Source of the DNA: Pseudomonas capeferrum
GTDB taxonomy: Bacteria; Pseudomonadota; Gammaproteobacteria; Pseudomonadales; Pseudomonadaceae
NCBI RefSeq assembly: GCF_000731675.1
Contig: NZ_JMIT01000001.1
Span: 64,712 to 128,711 of the forward strand
DNA length: 64,000 bases
Reading direction: 5' to 3'
A program made the position numbers and the translations under genes. Shown here piece by piece: positions 44,068 to 51,551 of the stretch. Below the pieces are notes generated by a model. It saw nothing but the letters and a program-made list of their open reading frames with translations. It was not told the DNA's origin and did no database searches. Each line of letters starts with the position of its first letter. Position 1 is the stretch's first letter.

Positions 44068-44229
44068 ATGTCGATGAAGAACGAGGTGCAAAGCAATCAG
44101 TCGAAGGCGCATGAAGCGACCGAGCTCAACAAGCTTGAGCAAGTGGTTATTAGAATGTTCAGGCAACTAGACGATCAAGGACGAGAAGACATAGTTCGTT
44201 TTCTCGATGCTTTACTGGCAGTTCGATAA
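44068..44229 (+). CDS. 53-residue peptide resembling the repressor C-terminal tail
   Basis: Starts MSMKNEVQSNQSK with GGAG upstream and ends at TAA 44229. Its last third, RQLDDQGREDIVRFLDAL (32-49), aligns without gaps to residues 89-106 of the repressor at 43635 with seven identities of 18 (R, L, D, R, R, L, A), but no HTH is present. It lies between repressor and membrane-protein genes on the same strand. Role unknown; the resemblance suggests interaction with the repressor. Base composition is closer to A+T than the phage average. Confidence 0.6.
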   Translation: MSMKNEVQSNQSKAHEATELNKLEQVVIRMFRQLDDQGREDIVRFLDALLAVR

Positions 44230-44283
44230 TTTTGTACGACGCGGCTAGATGTCGGGTTTTGGACTGGAGGAGTAAGTAATAAA

Positions 44284-45141
44284 ATGGATTCGAAGAAGCA
44301 TAAAACGTTGGCGCGCTCAAGGCTTTTCCAATTTTCAATAGCGTTCCCGTTGTTGTTGGGCTTGGGTCTCGGGGTTCTGATTGCAATTAATACAGAGCTT
44401 GGTGGTCTGTGTTTAAGTTCTACGTGTATTCGGAATTTTTTTGAGCACTTTAAGTTTGCTCTAACTATCGCGGGTGCTTCGCTTCCCTTGGCAGCTTTAG
44501 TGGCCGCAATCCACCGCTCTAACGAAGCTGCTATGCAGATTGAAGTTGCTTCGAAACAGTATGACGAGGCTGTAAAAAACAATAGATTTGGTAATTATCT
44601 GAAGCATAGAGAGAGTTTTGAAAAGCTTGTGGTTGCCCATGTCACGAGAAGTGCTTCCGATGAGCGATATGTCAAGCCATATATTTTTCCTAGCAGCTTA
44701 TATGTAAAGATGTTTCCGGCAAGCGGCTTTAAGGCAGAGGCGTGGTATGGAGAACCCGACTACGAAACGTTTGCTTCACTTGAACATTCTGTGGCAGTGC
44801 TCATGGGGCAAATAAAAGGAGATAGCTTTGATGTAGATGTTTTCTTTGAGCATCTTCAACATGTCTCAATGTTTTATGGGGTTGGTTATCATGAATTCCA
44901 AGCGGTTCGGCTGCGTTCAAATGCGAGGGTTGTGTTGATTGTACCGAAACATGAGGACGCTGCTACGGCGATAATCACTCTTGTGAATGAACTTGTGAGT
45001 CTTCATGGAGTGGTTAGGACCTATATTGGAATGAATAATGACGATGATTTGGTGTGGGGCAGGTACTGGGCGAAAACTCACACTAACCTGTCTCTTTCAA
45101 TGAGTTGCTTAGTAATTGATAAACTCGCTCAAGAGTCTTGA
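44284..45141 (+). CDS. Unrecognised two-helix membrane protein in the lysogenic cassette
   Basis: A 285-residue protein with two hydrophobic helices (about 16-36 and 58-77), a short charged helical linker (78-110, HRSNEAAMQIEV...KQYDEAV) and a soluble C-terminal domain of about 170 residues. GGAGGAG ribosome site upstream. It is distinctly A+T-rich (for example 21 G/C of 60 in 44581-44640) against G+C-rich neighbours, so it is a recent acquisition. Position after the repressor is where phages carry exclusion or defence genes expressed in the lysogen. Architecture (two TM plus coiled segment plus effector-like domain) fits that, but I recognise no characterised family. Its stop abuts the stop of gene D. 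Confidence 0.72.
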   Translation: MDSKKHKTLARSRLFQFSIAFPLLLGLGLGVLIAINTELGGLCLSSTCIRNFFEHFKFALTIAGASLPLAALVAAIHRSNEAAMQIEVASKQYDEAVKNNRFGNYLKHRESFEKLVVAHVTRSASDERYVKPYIFPSSLYVKMFPASGFKAEAWYGEPDYETFASLEHSVAVLMGQIKGDSFDVDVFFEHLQHVSMFYGVGYHEFQAVRLRSNARVVLIVPKHEDAATAIITLVNELVSLHGVVRTYIGMNNDDDLVWGRYWAKTHTNLSLSMSCLVIDKLAQES

Positions 45142-46413
45142 TCAAGGCTCCCTGAGGCGTTGCCATTCACGATTAGCGGCCCGACGAGCATTTTTCTCGC
45201 TCACGTACACATGCCGCAGTCGTCTCGGTCTGGTCTGGTCGCCGGCCGTGACCGACTTCTCTTGCCCGGTGGCCGTGTCTCGGTAGAACGCGATGATGCC
45301 GGTGTATTCGATTTTGCCTCTCACCCCGTCCTCGAGAAGGCCATCAACGCTGTCCTCCGGCAACTTGCTTTCCAGCTCCAGGCTGACTGTGTAACCGGAA
45401 CTGTCCGTCAGGCTGTGTTGCACGTTGCCGCCGTACCAGATGATTTCGTCGATTTCGGCCTTTACCCCCTGGAGCGTGTACGTCAGTTCGGGGATCAGAT
45501 TTGGCAGGCCTTTGGCCAGCGTATAGCTGAGCGTTGCGCTACCCCGCTGCAGGCGGTTCAGCTCGGCCCTGGCGGCCCGCAATGCAGACTGACGGTCGCT
45601 ATAAGTGTGTCGAAGGTCCTTGAGGTTTTCGCCTCCCCCGGCAATGGCTTCCTGCTTTTTCGTACTGTTGACGTCGTAGAAGTAGGCGCGTACACCGTCG
45701 TAGCTGTCGCGATCAGCCTGGAGGAAGCGGTGCTGATCGCCGTCACGGCGGGTGAGGGTGATGTGTGGCAGGCCCAGGCCGCTGACTGTCTTGCCGCCGC
45801 CTGCCGGCATGCACACCAGGCAACCAGCTTTCACAGTGGCCACGGCATCGAAGTCCTCGCCGAGGCGGGTTAGCAGGTTGGCGTCGGACTCGTTGGCCTG
45901 GTCCAGCTGGTGGATCGTTTGGCCGTCCAATGTGCCGGCTATTTTCGCGGTAAGTCCGTTGCCTAAGGCAACATCGCGTAAGACCTTGCCGAGCGTTGTG
46001 GTGCTCCAGCTGCGCTCGCGCTTGGTCTTGAGGCCCTTGCGCAGATCCGCCGATCGGGCGCGAATGCTCAGGATATCCGGCGCGCCACTGTGCTCTGTTT
46101 CATCGACAATGTAGCTCCCCTTGTCGATAAGGCCGGTGTCGCTCCAGCCGAGCCACAGGCGTATCACTGCGCCCCGGGGCGGTATCGTGAGCAACCCGTC
46201 GTGATCGCTCAGCGTGATGCTCAGCTGATCCGCTTCAAGCCCCCGGTTGTCCGTCAGATGCAGGCTCATAAGACGGGAGGCGATCCGCATGGCGATATCG
46301 TTGCCGTCCACGGTGATGCGAAATGCCGGTATCGGATAGGCAGCGTCGCGTTGCAAGCCGTCGATGGCATCGCGTAGGTAGCCGGTAACTTTCGAGAGGG
46401 CCGCATCGATCAC
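45142..46413 (-). CDS. Tail protein D (late control gene D, gp27-like hub)
   Basis: A 423-residue P2 gpD homologue forming the baseplate hub on which the spike V sits. The N-terminal beta domain (PAFRITVDGNDIAMRIASRL, TLSDHDGLL) and the LGWSDTGLIDKGSYIVDETEHSG stretch are typical. GTG start at 46413 overlaps the stop of U. It is the last gene of the FI-D late unit and its stop codon is back-to-back with that of the convergent membrane-protein gene (TGATCA, 45139-45144), with no terminator between. Confidence 0.92.
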   Translation of the reverse strand: MIDAALSKVTGYLRDAIDGLQRDAAYPIPAFRITVDGNDIAMRIASRLMSLHLTDNRGLEADQLSITLSDHDGLLTIPPRGAVIRLWLGWSDTGLIDKGSYIVDETEHSGAPDILSIRARSADLRKGLKTKRERSWSTTTLGKVLRDVALGNGLTAKIAGTLDGQTIHQLDQANESDANLLTRLGEDFDAVATVKAGCLVCMPAGGGKTVSGLGLPHITLTRRDGDQHRFLQADRDSYDGVRAYFYDVNSTKKQEAIAGGGENLKDLRHTYSDRQSALRAARAELNRLQRGSATLSYTLAKGLPNLIPELTYTLQGVKAEIDEIIWYGGNVQHSLTDSSGYTVSLELESKLPEDSVDGLLEDGVRGKIEYTGIIAFYRDTATGQEKSVTAGDQTRPRRLRHVYVSEKNARRAANREWQRLREP

Positions 46414-46850
46414 AGCAACCCCCGCAGGATGTTCAGGCCGCTGCTTACACCGGAGCCGAGCAAGTCGCTGCGACCGTCATCGATGCGCTTGAGCTTGATG
46501 GTGAAATCGATGCGCCGGGCAGCGCCGTCCTGGAAGAAAACTGTTCTGTTATCGCTCAGACTTTCGATAACCCACAGCCCGAGCAATCGGCCCGTACCTT
46601 CAACCAGCGGCCAGGCCTTGCCCGTATCGGCCATCTGGCGCAGGGCATCCAGGCTGACGGTTGTACCCGCCAGTTCGGGAAGCAGCAGTCCTGGAAGCGT
46701 AATGGCGTCTTCGCCGCGGCCGAGGAACTGCAGTGCTGGCTGCGCTCCGACACGGTTGTTCGCGGCGTGACGCCAATCGGTTTGTCGCTGCATTTCCTGA
46801 TAGGCCAAGGTGTGCAGACTGAAAACGAACATGCCCAGGGCGAGCATCAT
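46410..46850 (-). CDS. Tail protein U
   Basis: A 146-residue P2 gpU homologue (tail terminator region). It begins MMLALGMFVFSLHTLAYQEMQRQ and contains LVEGTGRLLGLWVIESL, the family core. Six bases after the tape-measure stop; coupled to D. Confidence 0.9.
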   Translation of the reverse strand: MMLALGMFVFSLHTLAYQEMQRQTDWRHAANNRVGAQPALQFLGRGEDAITLPGLLLPELAGTTVSLDALRQMADTGKAWPLVEGTGRLLGLWVIESLSDNRTVFFQDGAARRIDFTIKLKRIDDGRSDLLGSGVSSGLNILRGLL

Positions 46851-46856
46851 GTCGGG

Positions 46857-49800
46857 TTACTCCTGGTCAGAGAGGCGGCTGCGCTGGCGGGCGGATTTCT
46901 CGCGGTTACGGCGGTCCAGCTCAGCGCTGACGGCCCGGGCAATGGCTTGTGGGTCCATACCCGGTGTCGGGTGAATGTTGATTGTGATGACGTCGTGGCT
47001 GTCGCTGATGCTGGGCGCAGCGCCTGCAATAGGAGGCCGGCTGTCCAGGGTGATACCTGGGGCTGCGTTCGCCGCTAGGGACTGGCCGGCACCAAGCTGG
47101 GGAGCAACTGCCTGCAGATCCCGTTGGCGCAAGTTAGCCAAATGCTTGCCCAGGCTGATGACCTCGGCAGTTGGTCGGTTGGCGTCGATCTGTGGCACCA
47201 ATGCCCGGATGTCAGGCGATGCGATGTTGGCCAACTGCTTGCTCAGGCTGACGACTTCGGCAGCTGGTCGGCTGGCGTCGGCCTTTGGCACCAATGCCTG
47301 GACGTCAGGCGCTGCGATGTTGGCCAGCTGCTTGCTCAGGCTGATGACCTCGGCAGCCGGCCGGCCGGCGTCGACTTGTGGCACCAATGGCTGGACGTCA
47401 GGCGCTGCGATGTTGGCCAACTGCTTGCTCAAGCTGATGACCTCAGCAGCCGGTCGGCCGGCGTCGACTTGTGGAGCCGCTGCCAGGACCTCCTGCGGTG
47501 CAACCTTGGCCAATTTTTTGCTCAGGCTGAGCACTTCGGCAGGGCGCTGCTGGCCCGATCCGGCCGGTGGCACCGCTTCTTGGATGTCCAGGCGCCCGAC
47601 CTTGGCCAACTGGCTATTCAGCTCGGCAATGTTCGCGGGAATCGCCTGATCAATGCCTGGTGTCGCAAAGTTTTTGTCCAGCGCCCCGGCCTGGGCCAAC
47701 TGCGCGCCTAAGCTGCTTGCGCTCGTAACCAGGTCCTTACTCGCCCCGACTTCTGGCGCATTGGCCTGCAGGTCGAACTGACCGGCTTTAGTCAGGTCTT
47801 GCCCCATGCGAGCGACGGCATCGAGCGGAGCTTTCGCGCCGGCATTGACGCCGACAGCCAGTCCCTCCGTGGTGAAGCCACCCAGCTCGGCAAATACCCG
47901 TGACGGGCTGTGGATGCCGAGCTTTTCCTTGAACCAGCCAATTGCAGAATCGCCGAGATTACCAATGGCGCTCTTGATCTGTCCCAGGCCTGCCAGCAGG
48001 CCATTAACCAGGCCGTTGACGATCATGCTGCCAAACTCTGTGAAGCGGGCCGGCAGTTCGATGCCCAGGTAGTTCAACACTCCCGCAAAGGCCTGGTAGA
48101 TCAGTCCGATCGGGCTGAAGTTGGCCAGAACGGTGAGAATGCCGCCGATGCCAGCACTGAAGCCCGCGCGAATTTCGGTCCAGGAGTTGGCGAAATACGC
48201 TTTGACCTGGTCCCAATTTTGATAGAGCAGGTACGCACCGCCGGCCAGCACCGCGACGACAGCCGCAATGGCCAGCGCTACAGGGTTCATGGCCAAGCCC
48301 CACAAGGCGATGCTGACAGCCCGAATTGCCGTCAACAGTCCACCGCTGAGCACACTGGCCAGCTTCCCGACCACCGGCAACACACTGGCGCCCTTCACGC
48401 TGAACAGCGTCATGCCATAGCGCACCATGGCGAAGGGGCCGAGCAGACTGGCCATGGTGATTGCCAAGGCCCCGAAGCCGGCGGCGAGCACCGCGACGGC
48501 CGCAACAATCTTCACCAGACCACCAGCCAGCCCAGGGTTCTCCCGGGCCCAGGCGCCGACGCTGGCTGCCATTTCACCCAGGGTAGGGATCAGCCCCTTG
48601 AGTTCCGGGGCGACTGCCGCGCCAAAATCGGCCATGGCATTGGTGAAGCTGCCCTCGGCCGCCTCCATGACGTTGCTCAGCGTTCCCAGTTGCTCGTTGA
48701 CGCGAGTCCGCAAATCGGCCTGGTCCTGGAGCTTTTGCTGCACCTCCTGATATCCGGCCAGGCCCTTGTTCATCATGGTGTTGAGGACGGCCATGGTCTC
48801 GGCGTCGTCGCCGAACAGCGACTTGATCGTTGCAGTACGATCTTCGTCGTTGAGTACCTTGAGCTTCTCGATCTGCTTGTAGAGGTTCTCCAGACCCGCG
48901 AAGTTACCATCGTCGTTGGTAAAGTTGAGCTTGATTCCTCGGCTTTTCAACGCTGTGGAGTCGTTGACATCCTCGACACCGCCCTTGTCCAGGCCTGCCT
49001 GGAAGATCTTGCGGTAGGCGTTACCGGCAGCGCCGCCCTCCATGCCGGCCTGGTCCATCATGATCAGCAATGGCCCAAGCTCTTTCGCCGCTTCGATGCC
49101 GGTTTTCTTGATGACGTCCATCACCGGCGCGATTTTGCTGAAGCCCTGCAGCATGTTGCCTGGGTCAACGCCGGCATAGAAGCCGCGCTGAATGGTGTCC
49201 ATCAACGCCATCATGTCTTTTTCAGATGTGCGTGTAGCGTCCTGCATCTTCGCCGCGAACTCAGCCGATTCTTCCACCGGCATCTTCAACTGCACGCCCA
49301 GGTAGGCGGCCGCTTCGCCGGTGCCGCCCAGGATGCTCTGCGCGCTCAGGCCTTGCCGGCGCAACATGGTCATCATGTTCTGGAAGTCGGCGGTGGTGCC
49401 AGGCAGACGATCGCCCAGACGCGTGGCCAGGTCGGTGATCTTCTGGAAGTCTTCGGCGACCTGGCCGTTGTTGCCCATCATCGAGACCTTCAGCTGTGTG
49501 GCCGAATCCTCGTTGGGTGCAAAGGCTTGAATCGCGGCTTTCACCGGCTGTGCTGCGGCATAACCGGTGGCCAGGCCGGCCGCGCCGGTACCGGCCATGC
49601 TCGCCCCCAAGCGCTGTGCTTTTTCCAAATCGCTGCGGGCCTTGGCCAACTTCGCCTGCTTGGCCGCCAGCTGGTCCATGCGCTTGGCCTGGGCGCTGAT
49701 GGCTTCGTTGGTGGCGCTGATCTGGTCGCGCAGCTTGCGCTCATGGCTTGCCAGGTCGCGGGTACTGATCCCAGCGGCTGACAGCTTGGCGCGCAGAGCC

Positions 49801-50534
49801 TGGAGTGCCTGCTCTTGTGAGGCATGCTGGGATTTCAGGGCCCGCGCCTCGCGCAGGGCGGTGCGGAACTCCTGGTTGAGCCCCTGCATCGGTGCACGTG
49901 CTTCCTGCAGTTGGTTGCCAAGCGCCGACAGGCGCTCCCGATGCTCACGGGCCTCGGCCGCGCTGGCACGGTGTTGCTGCTGTAGTTCCTTCTGGCTACC
50001 ACTGAGCTGACGCACCAGTGTCAGTTGAGCCTGCTGCTGTGTAACAAGGGCCGCATATTCGTTGCGCAGTTGCTCTGTGGGCTGGTTCGTCCTGCCGATC
50101 TGCTCGCCCAGGTCCCTGATGCGCTTGCGGTTTTCTTGCCATACTTGGTTGGCCGCTCGTGCCTGCTCGCGGGTTTGCTTCAGCTGCGCGGTGAGGGATT
50201 TGTGGTGATCGTTCAGGGCAGAGGTTTCGCCCTGGAGCTTGTCATAGCTGGCCTGGAGCGGCTGGACTGCACGCTCCTGGTCACGCAGCGCGCCGGCCAG
50301 CTCCTGGACGCGGCTCTGGGTCGCGTTCAGGGCATCGGCGGTCTTGCGGGCTTCGGTGAGCTGGGAACGCCAAGCACTCACATCCTTCTGCTGGGCGTTC
50401 AGTTCCTTGAGGCTGTCCCGGGCAGCCTTGAGGGCTTTGGCGGTCTCTTGGCTGCCCTGACTGATCTGGCGCAGCGGTGCGGTGGCTTTGTTGATCGCGC
50501 TCAACACCACTTCTAGGCGCAGGTCATTGGCCAT
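46857..50534 (-). CDS. Tail tape-measure protein T
   Basis: A 1225-residue protein that sets tail length. The N-terminal 310 residues are coiled coil rich in Gln/Ala/Arg; a TP901/P2-type core (ATGYAAAQPVKAAIQAFAPNEDSATQLKVSMMG) follows; hydrophobic helices lie around residues 650-790 (GLVKIVAAVAVLAAGFGALAI and others). The C-terminal part contains four to five copies of a 31-residue repeat (DAGRPAAEVISLSKQLANI core). Its ATG lies 11 bases inside the end of E'. Confidence 0.94.
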   Translation of the reverse strand: MANDLRLEVVLSAINKATAPLRQISQGSQETAKALKAARDSLKELNAQQKDVSAWRSQLTEARKTADALNATQSRVQELAGALRDQERAVQPLQASYDKLQGETSALNDHHKSLTAQLKQTREQARAANQVWQENRKRIRDLGEQIGRTNQPTEQLRNEYAALVTQQQAQLTLVRQLSGSQKELQQQHRASAAEAREHRERLSALGNQLQEARAPMQGLNQEFRTALREARALKSQHASQEQALQALRAKLSAAGISTRDLASHERKLRDQISATNEAISAQAKRMDQLAAKQAKLAKARSDLEKAQRLGASMAGTGAAGLATGYAAAQPVKAAIQAFAPNEDSATQLKVSMMGNNGQVAEDFQKITDLATRLGDRLPGTTADFQNMMTMLRRQGLSAQSILGGTGEAAAYLGVQLKMPVEESAEFAAKMQDATRTSEKDMMALMDTIQRGFYAGVDPGNMLQGFSKIAPVMDVIKKTGIEAAKELGPLLIMMDQAGMEGGAAGNAYRKIFQAGLDKGGVEDVNDSTALKSRGIKLNFTNDDGNFAGLENLYKQIEKLKVLNDEDRTATIKSLFGDDAETMAVLNTMMNKGLAGYQEVQQKLQDQADLRTRVNEQLGTLSNVMEAAEGSFTNAMADFGAAVAPELKGLIPTLGEMAASVGAWARENPGLAGGLVKIVAAVAVLAAGFGALAITMASLLGPFAMVRYGMTLFSVKGASVLPVVGKLASVLSGGLLTAIRAVSIALWGLAMNPVALAIAAVVAVLAGGAYLLYQNWDQVKAYFANSWTEIRAGFSAGIGGILTVLANFSPIGLIYQAFAGVLNYLGIELPARFTEFGSMIVNGLVNGLLAGLGQIKSAIGNLGDSAIGWFKEKLGIHSPSRVFAELGGFTTEGLAVGVNAGAKAPLDAVARMGQDLTKAGQFDLQANAPEVGASKDLVTSASSLGAQLAQAGALDKNFATPGIDQAIPANIAELNSQLAKVGRLDIQEAVPPAGSGQQRPAEVLSLSKKLAKVAPQEVLAAAPQVDAGRPAAEVISLSKQLANIAAPDVQPLVPQVDAGRPAAEVISLSKQLANIAAPDVQALVPKADASRPAAEVVSLSKQLANIASPDIRALVPQIDANRPTAEVISLGKHLANLRQRDLQAVAPQLGAGQSLAANAAPGITLDSRPPIAGAAPSISDSHDVITINIHPTPGMDPQAIARAVSAELDRRNREKSARQRSRLSDQE
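47134..47530 (-). repeat. 93-base tandem repeats inside the tape-measure gene
   Basis: The heptamer caggctg (with one variant) recurs at 47151, 47244, 47337, 47430 and 47523, exactly 93 bases apart, and the flanking sequence is highly similar between copies. In-frame units of 31 residues. A more diverged copy precedes them around 47540-47620. Confidence 0.92.
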
Positions 50535-50643
50535 TGTTGCTACTCCTCAACCGCGCCCGCTCGCGCCAGTCCATCAGGTCCTTCACGCCGAGCACGTCCA
50601 TGTCGCTCGGCGTCCAGTGGAAAACCACGGCCACATCGGCCAT
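50524..50643 (-). CDS. Tail protein E' (GpE family), also the -1 frameshift extension of E
   Basis: A 39-residue frame MADVAVVFHWTPSDMDVLGV... ending RLRSSNNGQ, matching the small P2 GpE-family proteins (FHW and LMDWRERA are typical). It can be read from its own ATG at 50643 or, in frame, after -1 slippage in gene E at 50694-50700, giving an E-E' fusion that would act as the tail assembly chaperone. It overlaps the start of T by 11 bases. Confidence 0.85.
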   Translation of the reverse strand: MADVAVVFHWTPSDMDVLGVKDLMDWRERARLRSSNNGQ

Positions 50644-50651
50644 GGCATCTT

Positions 50652-50990
50652 CTACGCAACGAGGGACGCGTCCGTCTTCATCCGCTTCTGCAGCAAAAAA
50701 CCGGACACTTTCACGCCCACAGCGACCAGGTCGGCAGGGTCCAGGCGGCCGGCCTCGTACTCATTGAGCTCGCTGATGCGCGGGATCAGCTTGATCAGGC
50801 TCGCCACATCCATCTGCAGCAACTCGGACAGGTGGATACCGCGCAGCTCGCCTGCGGTGGGCTTGCGCAGCGTGATGACGGCAATTTCGGTTTTGCCACG
50901 CTGGATCGGGGTGTCCAGCTCGACCTGGTTGTCGTTCAGTTGTTTGGCTTCGGCAGTGGCTGCGGCGGCGGTGGCTTCGGTAATTTCCAT
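50652..50990 (-). CDS. Tail assembly protein E
   Basis: A 112-residue P2 gpE-type assembly chaperone, start MEITEATAAAATAEAKQLND, core IAVITLRKPTAGELRGIHLSELL, ending QKRMKTDASLVA. Upstream of E' and T in the order expected for a frameshifting tail-chaperone pair; the slippery site lies 39 bases before its stop codon. Confidence 0.88.
   Translation of the reverse strand: MEITEATAAAATAEAKQLNDNQVELDTPIQRGKTEIAVITLRKPTAGELRGIHLSELLQMDVASLIKLIPRISELNEYEAGRLDPADLVAVGVKVSGFLLQKRMKTDASLVA
50694..50700 (-). promoter_or_regulatory. Programmed -1 ribosomal frameshift site (T TTT TTG)
   Basis: In the zero frame of gene E the codons are GGT TTT TTG; the heptamer T TTT TTG is the X XXY YYZ form. Slipping back one base gives GCT GCA GAA GCG GAT ... 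with no stop until the TGA at 50524, joining the E' frame exactly. The same heptamer is used in P2 E/E'. Confidence 0.85.
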
Positions 50991-51021
50991 GGTGGCTCCA
51001 GTGTTCTGTCAGGGGGCGGGA

Positions 51022-51537
51022 TCAAATGCCCAGGTTTTTGCGTTGTTCGGCGAGCATGTCGACGCCGTCGATGATCTCGATGAAGTTGAGGAGGTCGACC
51101 TCGACCAGGACTTCGCCGTCGATGGTCAGCTTGTAGTAGCTGCAGGTGGTGGTGATGCTCTTCTCGGTGTCCTCACCGGCCTGGGCCTCGCCTGCCTCGA
51201 TGGTTTCGTGACGACCGCGGACAACAATCTCGACGGCGGTGTGCACGCCGGTATCGTCTTGCTGATACGTGCCGGTGTAACGCAGCAGTACGGCATCAGC
51301 CTTGATGGCGCCGAACTGGCGAATGACCTGGTCGTCGAAACCGCCGAGCTTCCACTCCAGCTGGATGCCGTCATCGCTCCAGCCGAGGTCAGCTTTGACC
51401 GGGCCGTTCATACCGCCGCCGCGGTAGCCCTCCATCTTGCGGCTGAGCGGGGGCAGGGTGACGGTCTTACAAACGCCGAGATAGCTGCCGCCATCGTTAA
51501 ACAGGTTGAGGTTCTTGAGCTTGCGTGGCATGGCCAT
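51022..51537 (-). CDS. Major tail tube protein FII
   Basis: A 171-residue P2 FII homologue. It starts MAMPRKLKNLNLFNDG (ATG at 51537; a second ATG two codons on is possible) and contains GYRGGGMNGPVKADLGWSDDGIQLEWKLGG, the family signature. Stacks as hexameric rings inside the sheath. Confidence 0.94.
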   Translation of the reverse strand: MAMPRKLKNLNLFNDGGSYLGVCKTVTLPPLSRKMEGYRGGGMNGPVKADLGWSDDGIQLEWKLGGFDDQVIRQFGAIKADAVLLRYTGTYQQDDTGVHTAVEIVVRGRHETIEAGEAQAGEDTEKSITTTCSYYKLTIDGEVLVEVDLLNFIEIIDGVDMLAEQRKNLGI

Positions 51538-51551
51538 GGATATGGTCTCCG

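Noticed and set aside
44068..45141. Toxin-antitoxin pair reading of the peptide and membrane protein
   Set aside because: The peptide resembles the repressor tail rather than an antitoxin, the membrane protein is far larger than type I toxins, and 54 bases separate them without overlap; kept as open functions instead.
47134..47530. Possible CRISPR array
   Set aside because: The 93-base units are contiguous in-frame protein repeats without spacers.
47910..49781. Long plus-strand frame antisense to the tape-measure gene
   Set aside because: His/Gln-rich mirror of the coiled-coil gene, no independent support.
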